NCBI GenBank assembly: GCA_003648395.1
Contig: QMPB01000067.1
Coordinates: 1 to 13,224 of the forward strand
Origin: Bacteroidota bacterium
Lineage (GTDB): Bacteria > Bacteroidota > Bacteroidia > Bacteroidales > UBA1556
Direction of reading: 5' to 3'
DNA: 13,224 nucleotides
Shown piece by piece: positions 10,768 to 13,224 of the stretch. The position numbers and the translations under genes were made by a program. Positions within the stretch are counted from its first letter, which is position 1, and each line of letters begins with the position of its first letter. The notes beneath the pieces were generated by a model, which had not been told where the DNA came from, searched no databases, and saw only the letters and a program-made list of their open reading frames with translations.

Positions 10768-13224
10768 ATGAATTTTTATTGCGGTTTTAAGGTTAATAAG
10801 TTGATTAGAATTATATTAGTTCTATTATTTGTTGCTGCAATAAAGCCAGTTTCTGCTCAGTTTTTCACAGGTTCGCAATTAGAATTTGGCAAAAACAGAG
10901 TACAATACACCAATGATAAAAGATGGAGCTATTATCGCTTCAATAAATTCGACACCTATTATTATAAAGAAAGCCATTCGTTGGCAATATACGCCTCGGC
11001 CTATGCCGACAAGCAAATGGCTATAATTGGTAAGAGAATAGATTTTAAAGCCGATAATAAAATAAGGTTTATAATTTTCAAAGATTTATCTGACCTTAAG
11101 GAAACAAATATTGGACTTTTAACTGACGAGCAATATAATGTTGGAGGAGTTACTCATGTTATTAATAATAAGGTTTTCGTGTATTTTAATGGTGTGCATC
11201 ACGATTTCGAAAATCAACTTAAAAGAGGCATTGCACAGGTATATCTCAATGAGTTATTATATGGTGGATCTACGGGCTCTAGAATTAAGAGTTCCATTCT
11301 TCTAGCTTTTCCTACATGGTATACCGATGGGTTGATAGCATATTTGGCAGAGGGGTGGAATACGACCATTGATGGTAAAATGCGTGAAGGAATCAAGACC
11401 GAGGCTTATAAGCAATTTGATAAGCTTAGTAGAGAAGAACAGGGTATTGTTGGGCACTCCATTTGGAAATTTATTGAAATTAAATATGGAGCAAAAACCG
11501 TTGCTGATATAATATATATGGCAAAGGTAAACCGTAATATAGAAAATGGTTTTTTATATGTTTTGGGTCTGTCGTACGAAGAGGTTATCGAAAGGTGGTT
11601 TAATTTTTATAAAAAGCGTTATACTCACGATTTAGAGAAATTTGAAGAGCCCGGTGTTTCATTTTTTAAGCGCAATAAAGTAAATATAAGATATAATAAT
11701 GCATGTATAAATGCTGATGGAGATCTTGTGGCTTATGTTACCAACGAAAAGGGTAAGGTGAAGGTAATAATCCAAGAAATAGAGAGTGGTAAAAAGCGCA
11801 AAATCATGAAATATGGTTATAAGCTTGACGAAAAAGTAGATTATGATTATCCATTATTATCATGGTCGCCAAGGGGAAATAACCTAGGAATTATTTTTGA
11901 AAAGAAGAAGGATAATTATTTTGTTACCTATGATTACGATACAAAAGATAGGCGAATAAAAGTGCTAGGTCATTTCGATAGAATTCATGATTTTTCGTAT
12001 AATAAAAGAGGAAATGAACTTGCAGTATCGGCAGTTAAAAATGGTCAGAGCGATATATTTATTGTGAGTGTGGCTGGTAATTCTTTTAAGCGAATTACGC
12101 AAGATGGTTATGATGATAGCTATCCGCGATTTGTGAATAATGGTAAGGCTTTGGTTTGGAGTTCTAATAGGATAGATGATACATTACGTATTATTAAACA
12201 GCGCGTTCATCGCATAGCAGAAGACACATTAAGGGGACAAAAATATAGTGATTTATTCTTTTACGATTTAGCAAAAGGCGGCAATGTGCTCCGTAGAATT
12301 ACCAATACCCCATTAAGTGATGAAAAGCAGGTAATGCCTGTTGCTTATAATACCTTTTCGTGGTTGAGTGATGAAAATGGAGTTTATAATAGATATATTG
12401 GACGATTTGATAGCACCATTAGTTTTATTGATACGGCTACTCATTATCGATATTTCACTAAGTATTTTGCTACTACAAATTTTAATTCAAATATTCTGGA
12501 GCAGGAATATAGCACCTATTCTGGAAAATATACAGAAATAGTGGAAGTAGATGGGCGAACGAAATTATATATTCATGAAATACCAGATTTAGAAGATTAT
12601 AGTAGGTTAAAGTTATCTTCGACAGCTTATATTTCTGAAGAAACTTCTAAGTTAAAAAGATCTATTGTAAGAGAAAAAATCAGGCAAGACCTTTTGGATA
12701 AAATTGCAGAAGGAGATACTAGTAAAGCTGTGGCTAAGGCTGTAAAAAAGCTTGTGCCAAAAAGAAAAAAGAGATTTAAAGTTGTAACTGTTGATCAAAA
12801 AAACAAGCCCACAACAAAGAGTGTTGATATAAACAATTATGATTTTAATAGCGATAATAAGGAAGATAAATCGTCGCAAGTGGCACTTGCAAGTGCAAGG
12901 CAAAGAGGTCCTGCCGACGAAATAAGAGCGGCATATAATTCGCGCCCTTATGATGTGCGATACGATGTTTCGCAGGTGGTTTCACAAGTGAACTTCAATT
13001 ATTTAAACTATGGATACCAACCATTTACAAATCCTAAAACACCAATTTATATTACCAATAATTTCTCTGCTTTAATAAAGTTGGGTATTATGGATTTATT
13101 TGAAGATTATAGGCTTGTAGGAGGAGTTAATATAAAACCAAACCTTAAGAATAATGAGTATTTTCTTACTTTTTCTGATTATAAGAACCGAATTGATAAG
13201 GATTATACTTTCCATAGAAACATA
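10768..13224 (+). CDS. Partial large envelope protein: degenerate peptidase-MA-like domain plus TolB/PD40-like propeller
   Basis: The first 819 codons of a gene that runs off the window end in frame, with no stop. Residues 1-30 form a signal peptide (hydrophobic core 13-24, cleavage likely after VSA-30, next residue Q). Residues about 60-285 resemble the gluzincin peptidase-MA-like domain: LKRGIAQVYLNELL (151-164) lies where HExxH is expected, followed by FPTWYTDGLIAYL (181-193) where active members have P-x-W-x-x-E-G-x-A-x-Y. Both zinc histidines are absent and the glutamate is D187, so catalysis is unlikely. Residues about 310-550 are a TolB/PD40-like propeller (SWSPRGN at 365, SDIFIVS at 428, SDLFFYD at 494). 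Residues 625-672 are a highly basic, helix-like linker. From about 740 the pattern suggests the start of an outer-membrane beta-barrel or surface-antigen-like region. The start is fixed by the signal peptide. Similar propeller-plus-barrel proteins occur across Bacteroidota, usually without an assigned role. Confidence 0.75.
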   Translation, partial: MNFYCGFKVNKLIRIILVLLFVAAIKPVSAQFFTGSQLEFGKNRVQYTNDKRWSYYRFNKFDTYYYKESHSLAIYASAYADKQMAIIGKRIDFKADNKIRFIIFKDLSDLKETNIGLLTDEQYNVGGVTHVINNKVFVYFNGVHHDFENQLKRGIAQVYLNELLYGGSTGSRIKSSILLAFPTWYTDGLIAYLAEGWNTTIDGKMREGIKTEAYKQFDKLSREEQGIVGHSIWKFIEIKYGAKTVADIIYMAKVNRNIENGFLYVLGLSYEEVIERWFNFYKKRYTHDLEKFEEPGVSFFKRNKVNIRYNNACINADGDLVAYVTNEKGKVKVIIQEIESGKKRKIMKYGYKLDEKVDYDYPLLSWSPRGNNLGIIFEKKKDNYFVTYDYDTKDRRIKVLGHFDRIHDFSYNKRGNELAVSAVKNGQSDIFIVSVAGNSFKRITQDGYDDSYPRFVNNGKALVWSSNRIDDTLRIIKQRVHRIAEDTLRGQKYSDLFFYDLAKGGNVLRRITNTPLSDEKQVMPVAYNTFSWLSDENGVYNRYIGRFDSTISFIDTATHYRYFTKYFATTNFNSNILEQEYSTYSGKYTEIVEVDGRTKLYIHEIPDLEDYSRLKLSSTAYISEETSKLKRSIVREKIRQDLLDKIAEGDTSKAVAKAVKKLVPKRKKRFKVVTVDQKNKPTTKSVDINNYDFNSDNKEDKSSQVALASARQRGPADEIRAAYNSRPYDVRYDVSQVVSQVNFNYLNYGYQPFTNPKTPIYITNNFSALIKLGIMDLFEDYRLVGGVNIKPNLKNNEYFLTFSDYKNRIDKDYTFHRNI

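Noticed and set aside
11214..12903. Minus-strand frames of 60 and 83 codons
   Set aside because: They lie antisense to the partial envelope-protein gene, whose signal peptide and propeller motifs establish the real frame.

Overview
The window looks like chromosomal DNA of an AT-rich member of the Bacteroidota, probably of the Bacteroidales/Marinilabiliales type. The grounds are a 1,555-residue secreted protein ending in a type IX secretion (T9SS) sorting domain, the lack of Shine-Dalgarno sequences before any start, a -7 box of the TAnnTTTG type, and house-keeping proteins (SerS, a glyoxalase II-like hydrolase) with Bacteroidota-like wording. This is a judgement from sequence features; no search was run.

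Layout. (1) 5-2839, plus strand: a three-gene cluster with gaps of 27 and 21 bases, encoding a radical SAM protein of the wyosine-synthase-like group, a polytopic 'putative manganese transporter / ArsP_2' membrane protein, and a ZIP-family divalent metal transporter. Two candidate terminators follow. (2) 2840-3368: no intact gene, but a scar. It holds a degraded second copy of the serS 3' end with its terminator (minus strand), abutting a plus-strand remnant that resembles the C-terminal tail of a PLP-dependent alpha-oxoamine synthase. (3) 3369-8036, minus strand: one very large T9SS cargo protein made of a signal peptide, an Asp-box (sortilin/BNR-like) beta-propeller region, PKD, a jelly-roll-like domain, PKD, three tandem Ig-like repeats, one more Ig-like module and the T9SS tail. 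(4) 8037-8577: non-coding, with a promoter candidate and a perfect 18-20 bp hairpin that ends serS transcription. (5) 8578-10542, minus strand: a metallo-beta-lactamase-fold hydrolase followed 36 bases later by serS, probably co-transcribed. (6) 10768 to the window end, plus strand: the first 819 codons of a large envelope protein with a signal peptide, a peptidase-MA-like domain that has lost its HExxH motif, a TolB/PD40-like propeller, a basic linker and probably the start of an outer-membrane barrel.

The most unusual structure is the pair of direct repeats made of serS 3' end plus terminator (2941-3077 and 8501-8637) on either side of the giant T9SS gene. The outer copy has a terminator arm in which nine consecutive bases differ from the inner copy, all by transitions. 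Almost all of these keep base pairing in minus-strand RNA through G-U wobble pairs, while destroying it in plus-strand RNA. This suggests that the giant gene sits on a segment inserted at, or duplicated from, the 3' end of serS, and that the displaced terminator now serves the giant gene. I found no tRNA, rRNA, CRISPR array, transposase or integrase.
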